Origin: Rubrivivax sp.
GTDB taxonomy: Bacteria; Pseudomonadota; Gammaproteobacteria; Burkholderiales; Burkholderiaceae_C
Assembly (NCBI GenBank): GCA_021298085.1
Contig: JAJTDE010000012.1
Span: 1 to 48,090, forward strand
DNA length: 48,090 nucleotides
Reading direction: 5' to 3'
Shown: positions 20,234 to 29,896 of the stretch, piece after piece
How the letters are laid out: every line of letters starts with the position of its first letter
How positions within the stretch are numbered: the first letter of the stretch is position 1
Position numbers and translations under genes: made by a program
The notes under the pieces: generated by a model
What the model was told of the DNA's origin: nothing
The model's input: only the letters and a program-made list of their open reading frames with translations
Database searches by the model: none

Positions 20234-21115
20234 CTAGCGGTCTTTGGGGGGTGGCGCCGAGGCGCTGGCGGCTTGCAGTGCTTGCAAGCTGTGCAGCACC
20301 GCACCCGCTGTGGCTGGGCGGTCGACGGGTTGGCGGTGGATCAGTGTATGGACCAGTTCGGCCAGGGCCGAGGGCACGTCAGGCGCGAGCGTGATCAGGG
20401 GCATTGGCTGCCCTTGGAGGGTCGCGGTGAGCAAGGCCTGCAAGGTGGAGGCCTGGTGGGGACTGCGCCCGCAGAGCATTTCGTAGAGGATGACACCCAG
20501 GGCGTAGAGGTCTGACTGTGCGCTGGGAGACTCGCCCACCAGCAGTTCGGGCGCCATGTAGCGGGGGGTGCCTTGCATGACACCTGTTAGGGTGGCTGTG
20601 CTGTCGGCCAGTTTGGCAAGACCGAAGTCGGTCAGTTGGACGATGCCGTCAGGCAGGTGGATACGCACGTTGCCGGGCTTGAGGTCTCGGTGCAGCCAAC
20701 CAGCCCGGTGGGCATGGTCGAGCGCCTGGGCCAAGGCCGTTGCGATGTGCAGGACCAGCGGGATGGGGAGCACACGGGACGGCTCGGTATAGCGGCTGAG
20801 GTTCGTGCCCGCTGTCCAGGCAAAGGCCAGCCACGGCCGTCCCTGCACCACACCCGCTTCGCGGTGTTCGACGATGTGCGGGTGACGCAGTGCCTGGCGC
20901 AATGCGTGGTGCGTCTGCAGCACCTCATCAGCCAGTGCTGCGGCGGCCGCGGACGGCGGCCAGAAGGACGCCGACGTCAGCACCTTGATGGCCAGCTTTT
21001 CCTCGGTCTGCGTGTCCAGCGCCAGGTAGACCTCGGAGGAGCCACCGCGGCCGGCCAGGCCCTGGATGCGGCAGCGCCCGAGGGAGCTGCCAGGGACCAG
21101 CACGGTGCTGGGCAT
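20234..21115 (-). CDS. Hanks-type serine/threonine protein kinase
   Basis: This 293-aa kinase has all the catalytic motifs: glycine loop GRGGSSEVY (22-30), LAIKVL with K44, HRDLKPGN (142-149, catalytic D144), DFG (163-165) and APE (188-190). The activation segment LTGVMQGTPRYMAPE has Thr and Ser-type sites for autophosphorylation. It has no transmembrane span or PASTA domain; it ends in an Ala/Pro tail, so it is cytosolic. Its start lies one base past the TerC stop, and PP2C and FHA genes follow. The substrates are unknown; the FHA protein is a candidate. Confidence 0.93.
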   Translation of the reverse strand: MPSTVLVPGSSLGRCRIQGLAGRGGSSEVYLALDTQTEEKLAIKVLTSASFWPPSAAAAALADEVLQTHHALRQALRHPHIVEHREAGVVQGRPWLAFAWTAGTNLSRYTEPSRVLPIPLVLHIATALAQALDHAHRAGWLHRDLKPGNVRIHLPDGIVQLTDFGLAKLADSTATLTGVMQGTPRYMAPELLVGESPSAQSDLYALGVILYEMLCGRSPHQASTLQALLTATLQGQPMPLITLAPDVPSALAELVHTLIHRQPVDRPATAGAVLHSLQALQAASASAPPPKDR

Positions 21116-21116
21116 G

Positions 21117-21857
21117 TCAGGCCGGGCTGGAGGGCCCTTGGCGACGACGCACCAGTTGCGCGATGGCCAGAACCAGCAAGGCGCCGCTCACACCGGCACC
21201 GTAGCCCACGGCTGGCACGATCGCCGACTTGCCCGCGGCATCCACGGCCTGCGGCATGTAGCCGATCAGCGCTGGATCGGTGACCGCCATGGTGCCGGCA
21301 ATCCACCCCAGCAGCATGCCGCCGGCGGTGATCACGGCCGGGAAGCGGTCCATCAGCTTGATGACCAACTGGCTGCCCCAGACGATGATGGGGATGCTGA
21401 CCAGCAGGCCAAAGATCACCAGGGGCATGGTGTGGTCGCCACCGGCCGTTTCAGCGGCACCCGCGATCGCGATGACGTTGTCCACGCTCATGACCAGATC
21501 GGCCACGACAACGGTCTTCACGGCGGCCCACAGCTTGTCGCTGGCCTGGATGTCACCGTGGCCATCGTCGTCCTGGGGCGCCAGCAGCTTGACGCCGATC
21601 CACACCAGGAGCAGCGCGCCGATGAGCTTCAGGAACGGCACCTTCAGCAGCGTCAGGGCAAAGAAGATCAGAATCACACGCAGCACAATGGCGCCGGCGG
21701 TTCCCCACAGGATGCCCTTGGTGCGTTGTGCGGGCGGTAGCTTTCGGCAGGCCAGGGCGATGACAACGGCGTTGTCTCCTCCCAGCAGGATGTCGATCAT
21801 GATGATCTGGCCCACCGCAACCCAGAACTGTGGGCTGCTGAACATCTCCATGGACAT
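21117..21857 (-). CDS. TerC-family integral membrane protein (YjbE type)
   Basis: This 246-aa protein has about seven membrane spans and the TerC acidic motifs LLGGDNAVVIALA (about 25-37) and DLVMSVDNVIAIAG. TerC proteins export or deliver Mn2+ and other metals; several are tied to metalation of secreted enzymes. GGAGGGGACC precedes the ATG. It heads a row with kinase, PP2C and FHA genes, and may be co-transcribed with the kinase (1-nt gap). I looked for a yybP-ykoY manganese riboswitch in 21858-22020 and saw none. Confidence 0.9.
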   Translation of the reverse strand: MSMEMFSSPQFWVAVGQIIMIDILLGGDNAVVIALACRKLPPAQRTKGILWGTAGAIVLRVILIFFALTLLKVPFLKLIGALLLVWIGVKLLAPQDDDGHGDIQASDKLWAAVKTVVVADLVMSVDNVIAIAGAAETAGGDHTMPLVIFGLLVSIPIIVWGSQLVIKLMDRFPAVITAGGMLLGWIAGTMAVTDPALIGYMPQAVDAAGKSAIVPAVGYGAGVSGALLVLAIAQLVRRRQGPSSPA

Positions 21858-21979
21858 AGGTCCCCTCCATCTTTCGCGGCAGTGTAGGGTGACATCGGGG
21901 GTTTCCTGTAGGTAGGACTACAGACGTGGGTGCGCCATGCTGCGCCGTCGGGGCGCTCACGGCGCGTGCGTCAGGGGCG

Positions 21980-22004
21980 AAAAAAAGCCGCCTCGGCGGC
22001 GGCT
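21980..22004 (-). terminator. Intrinsic terminator of sucCD
   Basis: AGCCGCC (21986-21992) pairs with GGCGGCT (21998-22004), and seven A residues (21980-21986) give a U-run on the minus strand. It lies 22 nt past the sucD stop. This is the clearest rho-independent terminator in the window apart from the one at the left edge. Confidence 0.88.
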
Positions 22005-22026
22005 CTTGACACGGCAGCAAGGCCGC

Positions 22027-22920
22027 TCAGAGGCGGGCCTTCAGCAGCTTGCCCATCTCCGACGGGTTGCGCGTGACCGTAAAGCCGCAGGCTTCCATGA
22101 TGGCCAGCTTGGCGTCGGCAGTGTCTGCGCCGCCGCTGATCAAGGCGCCGGCGTGGCCCATGCGCTTGCCCGGAGGTGCCGTCACACCGGCGATGAAGCC
22201 GACGACGGGCTTCTTCATGTGTTCCTTGCACCAGCGTGCAGCCTCGGCTTCGTCGGGGCCGCCGATCTCGCCGATCATGATCACGGCATCGGTGTCGGGG
22301 TCGTCGTTGAACATCTGCATCACGTCGATGTGCTTGAGCCCGTTGATCGGGTCACCGCCGATGCCGACGGCGCTGGATTGCCCCAGGCCGATTTCTGTCA
22401 GCTGTGCCACGGCTTCGTAGGTGAGCGTGCCCGAGCGGCTGACCACGCCGATGCGGCCCTTGCGGTGGATATGACCGGGCATGATGCCGATCTTGATCTC
22501 GTCGGGTGTGATCGTGCCGGGGCAGTTGGGGCCCAGCAGCAGGGTGCGCTTGCCGCCGGCCAGTTCCTTGGCCTTCATCTTGTTGCGCACTTCCAGCATG
22601 TCCCGAATGGGGATGCCTTCGGTGATGCAGATGGCCAGGTCCAGGTCGGCCTCGACGGCCTCCCAGATGGCGGCTGCAGCGCCGGCGGGCGGTACGTAGA
22701 TCACGCTGACTGTGGCGCCGGTGTGCGTGGCGGCTTCCTTGACGCTGGCGTAGATGGGAATGCCTTCGAAGTCTTCGCCGGCCTTCTTCGGGTTGACGCC
22801 GGCCACAAAGCAGTTCTTGCCGTTGGCGTAGTCACGGCACATGCGGGTATGGAACTGACCGGTCTTCCCCGTGATGCCCTGGGTGATGACCTTGGTGTCC
22901 TTGTTGATGAGGATGCTCAT
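22027..22920 (-). CDS. sucD: Succinyl-CoA synthetase alpha subunit
   Basis: This TCA-cycle enzyme subunit binds CoA and carries the catalytic phosphohistidine. The product is 297 aa, full length. The N-terminal Rossmann fold ([16 protein letters not shown]) binds CoA, and the phosphohistidine loop reads [14 protein letters not shown]. The conserved GPNCPGTI segment is also present. It follows sucC by 37 nt, so the two form an operon ending at the terminator at 21980-22004. Confidence 0.98.
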   Translation of the reverse strand: MSILINKDTKVITQGITGKTGQFHTRMCRDYANGKNCFVAGVNPKKAGEDFEGIPIYASVKEAATHTGATVSVIYVPPAGAAAAIWEAVEADLDLAICITEGIPIRDMLEVRNKMKAKELAGGKRTLLLGPNCPGTITPDEIKIGIMPGHIHRKGRIGVVSRSGTLTYEAVAQLTEIGLGQSSAVGIGGDPINGLKHIDVMQMFNDDPDTDAVIMIGEIGGPDEAEAARWCKEHMKKPVVGFIAGVTAPPGKRMGHAGALISGGADTADAKLAIMEACGFTVTRNPSEMGKLLKARL

Positions 22921-22957
22921 GTCGGATGCTCGGAATCGTTAGGCGTGAGGGGGCTGG

Positions 22958-24118
<1,161 letters not shown>

Positions 24119-24182
24119 GGGCAGACCTGGTGGCTTCAGCCGGTGGTGTGGACGGGGTTTGCGGCACGTCGCCGCAGCGTGA

Positions 24183-24216
24183 CCGCTGTCACCCTGCCCA
24201 CGCAGGGTGACAGCGG
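24183..24216. repeat. Perfect 15-bp inverted repeat between recX and sucC
   Basis: CCGCTGTCACCCTGC (24183-24197) and GCAGGGTGACAGCGG (24202-24216) are exact reverse complements with a 4-nt loop (CCAC). The arms fold into a very stable hairpin. No U-run follows on either strand, so it is not a standard intrinsic terminator. It may act as a recX 3' end or processing signal, a barrier to recA-recX readthrough into sucCD, or a protein-binding palindrome. Confidence 0.9.
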
Positions 24217-24343
24217 CAAGGCGCTGGGATTGTCATGCGGCAAGCTTGGCGCAGAGCTGACATCCACGGAGGCGTGCAGGCCACACCGGTGCGCAACCCC
24301 ACCGCTTGTCCGGGTTATCGGGCAAACCCCAAGCCGCGGGACT

Positions 24344-24979
24344 CTAGCACGCGGTGTCCGTCACCTCGGCATCGTCTGCGCGGGATGCTGTGCTGGCGGC
24401 CTGCGCATGGGCGCGCAATGCCTTCTGGATGGCCTCTGACGAGAACCCGCGGGCTGCCAGGAAACGCTGGTGTTTGAGGCGCTCGCGCAGTACCGGGGCG
24501 ATGGGGCCAGCGCGGCCCTGCCCGCGCAGGTTGCCAAAGTGGTTGTCGTCGTCCAGCTCGGGCACTTCGAGCGGCCCGCTGCTGCTGGCCACGGGCTGCT
24601 CACCAAAGCGCTGGCTCAGGGCCTTGAAGGCCCGCTCGGCCTCAGTGCTGACCAGCAAGGCCTGCTGCTCAGGGTTGGCCTGCAGCCCATGCTGCCGAAG
24701 CTCAGCGGTGATGCGGCGGTTGCCAAAGCGCGACTGGCGCTGACGCAAGCGGCTTTCCACAAACCGTTCGGTGTTGAGCCAACCGGCAGCCTCCAGTGTG
24801 TCGAGCGTGGTGCTGATGTGGCGGGCGAGGCTCTCGGCATCCAGCGCATCAGGCTGGCCGACAAGCGGCTGGCGAGACAGCCAGCGCTGCAGCTTGCCCT
24901 GCAGTTCCTGACGCGAGTGCTCACGCTGGGCGAGCCAACGCAGGGCCTGCTGCCTGAGCGCCGCCGGAGGCGAACTCAC
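24344..24979 (-). CDS. recX: Regulatory protein RecX
   Basis: RecX binds and modulates RecA filaments, usually inhibiting them. The 211-aa product has the RecX tandem three-helix repeats (ALRWLAQREHSRQELQGKL, GWLNTERFVESRLRQRQSRFGNRRI, HQRFLAARGFSSEAIQKAL). It is longer than the 150-160 aa common form because of a linker near residues 125-160. It starts 20 nt after the recA stop, so the pair is probably co-transcribed and SOS-regulated. Confidence 0.94.
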   Translation of the reverse strand: MSSPPAALRQQALRWLAQREHSRQELQGKLQRWLSRQPLVGQPDALDAESLARHISTTLDTLEAAGWLNTERFVESRLRQRQSRFGNRRITAELRQHGLQANPEQQALLVSTEAERAFKALSQRFGEQPVASSSGPLEVPELDDDNHFGNLRGQGRAGPIAPVLRERLKHQRFLAARGFSSEAIQKALRAHAQAASTASRADDAEVTDTAC

Positions 24980-24999
24980 GGGAGCCTGCCCTCCCGGCC

Positions 25000-26037
25000 T
25001 CAGGCGGCAGCGGGTGCACCGGCAGGCGGGACACCCAGGGATTCGCGGATCTTGTGCTCGATGTCGGCCGCGATCTCGGGGTTCTCGCGCAGGAACTCGC
25101 GGGCGTTGTCTTTGCCTTGGCCGATCTTCTCGCCGTTGTAGGCGTACCAGGCCCCGCTCTTTTCCAGGATCTTGGCCGTCACGCCCATGTCAACGATCTC
25201 ACCTTCACGGCTGATACCCTCGCCGTAGAGGATGTCAAATTCGGCGGTCTTGAAGGGTGGGCTGACCTTGTTCTTGACCACCTTGACCTTGGTCTCGCTG
25301 CCGATGACTTCTTCGCCCTTCTTGATGCTGCCCGTGCGTCGGATGTCCAGGCGAACGGATGCGTAGAACTTCAACGCGTTGCCGCCTGTGGTGGTTTCCG
25401 GGCTGCCAAACATCACCCCGATCTTCATGCGGATCTGGTTGATGAAGATCACCATGCAGTTGGTCTTCTTGATGGTGGCCGTGAGCTTGCGCAAGGCCTG
25501 GCTCATCAGGCGGGCCTGCAAACCCGGCAGCGAATCACCCATCTCGCCTTCGATCTCGGCCTTGGGGGTCAATGCGGCGACGGAGTCGACGACGATGAGG
25601 TCCACCGAGCCTGAACGCACCAGCGCGTCGACGATTTCCAGGGCTTGCTCACCGGTGTCGGGCTGGGAAATGAGCAGTTCCTGCAGGTTGACGCCCAGCT
25701 TCTGTGCGTACTGCACGTCCAGCGCATGTTCAGCGTCGATGAAGGCACAGACGCCGGAGAGCTTCTGCATCTCGGCGATGACCTGCAATGTCAGCGTGGT
25801 CTTGCCGGACGATTCAGGCCCGTAGATTTCAACCACCCGCCCCCGCGGCAGACCACCGACGCCGAGCGCGATGTCGAGCCCCAGCGAGCCGGTGGAAACC
25901 ACCTGGATGTCCTCGATCTTCTCGCCTTCGCCGAGGCGCATGATCGAACCCTTGCCAAACTGCTTTTCAATCTGGGCCAGTGCGGCTTGCAGGGCTTTGG
26001 CTTTTTCGGTGTTCAGTGCTTTCACGGGTGCGTCCAT
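25000..26037 (-). CDS. recA: Recombinase RecA
   Basis: This is the central recombination ATPase and SOS coprotease. The product is 345 aa, normal length. Walker A is GPESSGKTT and Walker B is [15 protein letters not shown]; the L1/L2 loop region ([34 protein letters not shown]) is intact. The ATG at 26037 follows AAGGAG; a longer frame from 26076 runs through the LexA box and is rejected. Upstream lies a perfect LexA box. The downstream gene is recX. Confidence 0.98.
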   Translation of the reverse strand: MDAPVKALNTEKAKALQAALAQIEKQFGKGSIMRLGEGEKIEDIQVVSTGSLGLDIALGVGGLPRGRVVEIYGPESSGKTTLTLQVIAEMQKLSGVCAFIDAEHALDVQYAQKLGVNLQELLISQPDTGEQALEIVDALVRSGSVDLIVVDSVAALTPKAEIEGEMGDSLPGLQARLMSQALRKLTATIKKTNCMVIFINQIRMKIGVMFGSPETTTGGNALKFYASVRLDIRRTGSIKKGEEVIGSETKVKVVKNKVSPPFKTAEFDILYGEGISREGEIVDMGVTAKILEKSGAWYAYNGEKIGQGKDNAREFLRENPEIAADIEHKIRESLGVPPAGAPAAA

Positions 26038-26076
26038 GCTGTGGGCTCCTTGTTGAGTGTGCAGTATTCCAGACAA

Positions 26077-26092
26077 CTGTTATTTTGTACAG
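26077..26092. promoter_or_regulatory. LexA (SOS) box of recA
   Basis: The plus strand reads CTGTTATTTTGTACAG, matching CTGT-N8-ACAG exactly. The palindrome extends to 8 bp per arm (ACAACTGT...ACAGTTGT). It lies about 40-55 nt upstream of the recA ATG. On the minus strand a -10-like AATACT follows about 18 nt after CTGTAC, so LexA binding would cover the promoter. Confidence 0.92.
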
Positions 26093-26204
26093 TTGTGTGG
26101 GCACTCGGAAACCCGCCTGGTGGGTGCTCCCAGCGGGTCACCCGGACGAGTGCAGCACAAGGGCCGTGGGCGCAGCGGCGCCGTCCCAGGGCTTGGCCCG
26201 GGTC

Positions 26205-28382
26205 TCAGTCGCGTGGCCCGCCCTCGGTCGTGACACCGGCGCGCCAACGTTGCTCGAACTGCACCGCGTCCATTGCGGGCGCATACAAGAAGCCCTGGAA
26301 GCGCGCACAGCCGGCGTCACGCAGAAAGCGGTGCTGCTGCGGGCTCTCGACACCCTCGGCAATCACTTCCTTGCCCAGGGCCTGCGCCAGTTGAAGGATG
26401 GCCTTGACGATGCCCGCGTTGCTGCGGTCGCCGGGCAGGCCAACGACAAAGCTGCGGTCGATCTTGACCTGGTCGATCGGGATGCGCTTGAGGTAGGCCA
26501 GGCTCGAATAGCCGGTACCGAAGTCGTCGATCGACAGGCGCACACCCAGGTCAGCCAGCGCGTTCAGGCGCTGCAGCGTCTCGTCGGCGTCCTGCAGCAG
26601 GATGGACTCGGTCACCTCCAGCTCCAGCCAGCGCGGGTGCAGCCCGTGGCGGGCCAGCATGTCAGCCACCAGCTCGGAGAATCCCGGCTGGTGGAACTGC
26701 AGCGCCGAGACGTTGACCGCGACCGGCACACACACGCCGGCGCGAAGCCACTGGGCACTTTGCTGGATGGCGCGGTCCATCACCCAGTTGCCCAGTGCGA
26801 CGATCAGGCCGCTTTCCTCGGCCACCGGGATGAAGCGCGCCGGCGGGACATCTCCACCAAACTGCGGGTCACGCCAGCGCAGCAAGGCCTCGGCGCCGAC
26901 GATGGCGCCAGTGACCATGTCGATCTGTGGCTGGTAATGCAGCCGGAAGCTTTCACTGTCCAGTGCCTGACGCATAGCGTGGTCCATGCGCAGCGCCAGC
27001 CGCGGGTCGCTGGAGCGACGCAACCGGCGCATGCGCCAGCCGTTGCGTCCGGCCGCCTTGGCCTGGCGCATGGCCTCCTCGGCACTGTGCTGCAGCTCGT
27101 CCACACCGTTGCCATGCAGCGGGCTGACAGCCACGCCCACGCTGCAGGTCAACGTGAAGGGCAAGTCCTCGATCTGCATTGGCTCACTGATGGCCTTGAC
27201 GATGCGCTGTGCAGCCACCTCAGCATCTTCGGGCTCGGCACCGTGGATCAGCAGCGCAAACTGGTCGCCACCGACGCGTGCCACCAGATCACCATGGCGA
27301 AGCACGTTCTGCAGGCGCCGCGTGACCTGCACCAGGACCACATCGGCCAGCTCGGCACCCAGGGTCTCGTTGATGGCGCCAAAACGGTCCAGATCGATCA
27401 GCATCAGCGCAAAGCCCGGGCTGGCCTCGCCCCGGGCCTCGCAGTTGGCTGCGGCGTCGGCCACCGCGCGTGTCAGCAGAGTGCGGTTGGGCAGGCCTGT
27501 CAGCGCATCGGTGCTGGCCAGCTCGGCAATCCGGCGGCTGGCGGCCACACGCTCGGTCATGTCGCGAAAGGCGTAGACGCGGCCCATGGGCGTCCCACGG
27601 TGCCACAGGGGCTGCGTGGCGCGTTCCACCAGCTGATGGCCGCGCAGCTCGAGCTGATCGGTGGCGCTCAGCGTGATGGCATTGACCAGCTCGCGCAGGC
27701 GCAACTCGTAGCGCTCGGGCTCGCTGACCTGCTCGCGCATGCACTCGTTCATCGCGCGGTAGTCACGCCGCTCCATCAGGCCGGGCGGCAGTTTCCACAG
27801 CTGCACAAAGCGCTGGTTGTAGGTGCGGATGCGCCCGGCAAGGTCGGTCACCAGCAGGCCGTCGGCCGTGCTCTCCAGCGTGGCCTGCAGTTCGGCCAGG
27901 GCCTGCTCCAGGCGCTCCTCGGCCTGCTGGCGCTCACCAATGTCGGTGATGACCACCGTGTAGGCGGTGCGGGTCGCTGACGGACCTTCACCGGACGGCG
28001 ACGGCCACCAGGCAAACGGTCGGATGCTGCGCGACACCCGGCGTGCCTGGCCGTCGGGCAGGCTCAGCCAGGTCTCTGAGTCGAGCACACCCGCATGGCC
28101 CGCGGAGGCCTCATCCCAGTAGGCGAGGTCCTCGGGCGTGAAGACCAGGTTTTCCGCGGCTTCGCCGACCATGCTGTGCTCGGTGCGCCCCAGCAGGCGG
28201 TGGGCAATGGCGTTCGCACACATCACCTGGCGGGTCGCGCCATCCACGAGCCAGGCTGCCTGCGGGAGGCTCTCAATAAAGGCGGCGAGTTCGGCCGATG
28301 TCGCGCCCACGGGCGGCCTCGCCTCACCCGCCGGCGGGGCTTCAAGGGCCGGTTGACGCAACCACGCGTCGCTGACACCCAT
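26205..28382 (-). CDS. PAS-PAS-GGDQF-EAL c-di-GMP phosphodiesterase
   Basis: This 725-aa signalling protein has two PAS-like sensor regions (about 30-150 and 165-280), a diguanylate-cyclase domain (285-450) and an EAL phosphodiesterase domain (465-720). The cyclase active site is GGDQF (371-375) instead of GGDEF, so synthase activity is probably lost. The EAL half is complete: EALLRW (498-503), NVSALQF, LEVTES, DDFGTGYSS (619-627), K640 and E677. It should therefore degrade c-di-GMP to pGpG. No membrane span is evident. Its ATG overlaps the stop of the HD-GYP gene (ATGA). Confidence 0.92.
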   Translation of the reverse strand: MGVSDAWLRQPALEAPPAGEARPPVGATSAELAAFIESLPQAAWLVDGATRQVMCANAIAHRLLGRTEHSMVGEAAENLVFTPEDLAYWDEASAGHAGVLDSETWLSLPDGQARRVSRSIRPFAWWPSPSGEGPSATRTAYTVVITDIGERQQAEERLEQALAELQATLESTADGLLVTDLAGRIRTYNQRFVQLWKLPPGLMERRDYRAMNECMREQVSEPERYELRLRELVNAITLSATDQLELRGHQLVERATQPLWHRGTPMGRVYAFRDMTERVAASRRIAELASTDALTGLPNRTLLTRAVADAAANCEARGEASPGFALMLIDLDRFGAINETLGAELADVVLVQVTRRLQNVLRHGDLVARVGGDQFALLIHGAEPEDAEVAAQRIVKAISEPMQIEDLPFTLTCSVGVAVSPLHGNGVDELQHSAEEAMRQAKAAGRNGWRMRRLRRSSDPRLALRMDHAMRQALDSESFRLHYQPQIDMVTGAIVGAEALLRWRDPQFGGDVPPARFIPVAEESGLIVALGNWVMDRAIQQSAQWLRAGVCVPVAVNVSALQFHQPGFSELVADMLARHGLHPRWLELEVTESILLQDADETLQRLNALADLGVRLSIDDFGTGYSSLAYLKRIPIDQVKIDRSFVVGLPGDRSNAGIVKAILQLAQALGKEVIAEGVESPQQHRFLRDAGCARFQGFLYAPAMDAVQFEQRWRAGVTTEGGPRD

Positions 28383-29788
28383 CAGTGACCGCCTTCGTCT
28401 TCCGCCGGGGCAATGGCCGCACCCGGTTCGAAGTAGTAGGCCAGGCGGGACTTGGGCGCCAGGTAGGTGCGCGCCGCGTCAGGCAGCTGGGCCGCGCGGA
28501 TGCTGCGGCGGATGCTCAGACCGGGTTCGCGGTCGAGCAACAGGTGCAGAGCCTCGTCGCGTGGCACGCGTGGGTCGTACACCAGCACCTCCGGCTTGAG
28601 CGGACGGGTAGCATTCACCCGCATCACCAGGGCAAAGCGCTCGTCGCTGAGCTGCACCACTGAGCCGGCCGGGTAGACACCCATCATGCGGATGAAGGCC
28701 TGCAGCACGCCCGCGTCCCAGCGTGCGCGCTGCTGGGAGAACATCAGTGACAGTGCCTCGTGGGGGGTCATGGCACGCGACAGCACCGGTGGGTTGCAGA
28801 GGTTGTCGAACCGGTTGACCAGGGCCACGATGCGTGCGGCCAATGCGATCTGTTCGCCCTTGAGCTGGCACGGAAAGCCGCTGCCGTCAGATTGTTCGTG
28901 GTGCTGCGCAATGATCTGGCGCGGCACGTCGCCCAGGCCCATGCGCTGCGCATGCAGCAGGCCTTGCTCGACGTGGCTTGCGTAGAGCTTGCGCTCGGTG
29001 ATGCTCATCGCGTCGTCGAGCTGGCGCAGGCGTTCGGGCACGTCCAGCTTGCCCACATCGTGCAGCAGGGCGCCGGTACCCAGGTCCGCCAGCAGCGCCG
29101 CATCCAGCGCCATGACGCGGCCCACCAGCATCGCAATCACGGAGACGTTCATCGCATGGGCCGTGGCACGGTCTCCCGACGAGGCGTTGAGCACGCGGAT
29201 ACAGGTCTCACCTTCGACCAGCATCTTCTCGAGCATCGCCTTGGCCAGGGCTTCGGTCTCCTTGCGCGAGGTCTGCGGGTCGCTGCGCGCCTTGTCGAAG
29301 GCCGCTCGCCACGCCTCGCCGGCCTCGGCGTACTGGCTTTCGCAGAGTTCTGCGGCTGCCCGCTGGCTATGCAGCTGCACACGCCGCAGCTGGGCCTCGG
29401 CTGCCAGCGAGGGCGACGCCTCGGCGGCTGTCTGCGCTGGCACAGATGTCGTCGCGGGGGTGGCTGCCAGCGAGATCGCTGGCGCAGCCGGTACAGGCTC
29501 GGTCGCGAGCGCTGTGGGTGGCGCGGGAGCGTCGACTTCTGGGCCTGGTGCCGAGGAACCGGCGGGACAAACCGTGGGTGCAGCGACAGACGAGGCAGCA
29601 GGTCCGGCCGGTTGGCTGCGTGAAGGGTCCCACCGGACCGTCTTCAGGCCCAGGCCCTGGATGGTGCGGATCTGCTCGGCGTTCTCGACCTGAAAGCTGG
29701 AGCGGGCAAAGGGGTGTGACATCCAGCTCAAGTCCAGATGCACAAACATGCCCACACGCAACTGATCAACCGAAACCGTCAAGCTCAT
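28382..29788 (-). CDS. HD-GYP-type c-di-GMP phosphodiesterase with DUF3391 domain
   Basis: The 468-aa product starts with a DUF3391-like domain (VSVDQLRVGMFVHLDLSWMS, 1-60), then an Ala/Pro-rich linker (60-130). The HD domain (205-345) carries LLHDVGKLDVPE (H243-D244) and HHEQSDGSGFP (296-306). The second motif has GFP where GYP is usual, but the metal-binding histidines are present. The ATG at 29788 gives the family N-terminus. It is translationally coupled to the EAL gene behind it. It probably hydrolyses c-di-GMP; the Y-to-F change leaves some doubt. Confidence 0.85.
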   Translation of the reverse strand: MSLTVSVDQLRVGMFVHLDLSWMSHPFARSSFQVENAEQIRTIQGLGLKTVRWDPSRSQPAGPAASSVAAPTVCPAGSSAPGPEVDAPAPPTALATEPVPAAPAISLAATPATTSVPAQTAAEASPSLAAEAQLRRVQLHSQRAAAELCESQYAEAGEAWRAAFDKARSDPQTSRKETEALAKAMLEKMLVEGETCIRVLNASSGDRATAHAMNVSVIAMLVGRVMALDAALLADLGTGALLHDVGKLDVPERLRQLDDAMSITERKLYASHVEQGLLHAQRMGLGDVPRQIIAQHHEQSDGSGFPCQLKGEQIALAARIVALVNRFDNLCNPPVLSRAMTPHEALSLMFSQQRARWDAGVLQAFIRMMGVYPAGSVVQLSDERFALVMRVNATRPLKPEVLVYDPRVPRDEALHLLLDREPGLSIRRSIRAAQLPDAARTYLAPKSRLAYYFEPGAAIAPAEDEGGH

Positions 29789-29896
29789 CAAGAGACCCGC
29801 ACTGCGATGAGGGGCCCGGATGGCCCTTCCTGTCGGGGCTATCGGTTGGCTCAGCCGGCTTCTTGACCCGGGGGTACCGGACAAGGGGGCAGTGGG

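Noticed and set aside
17588..21115. Type VI secretion regulatory locus
   Set aside because: Kinase, PP2C and FHA genes are present, but no tss or hcp/vgrG genes lie in the window.
21858..22020. yybP-ykoY manganese riboswitch upstream of the TerC gene
   Set aside because: The expected conserved core is absent; the stretch holds the sucD terminator and the TerC ribosome-binding site.
25980..27980. A 666-codon plus-strand reading frame
   Set aside because: It runs opposite to recA's 5' end and the GGDQF-EAL gene, and its composition is typical of high-GC antisense frames.
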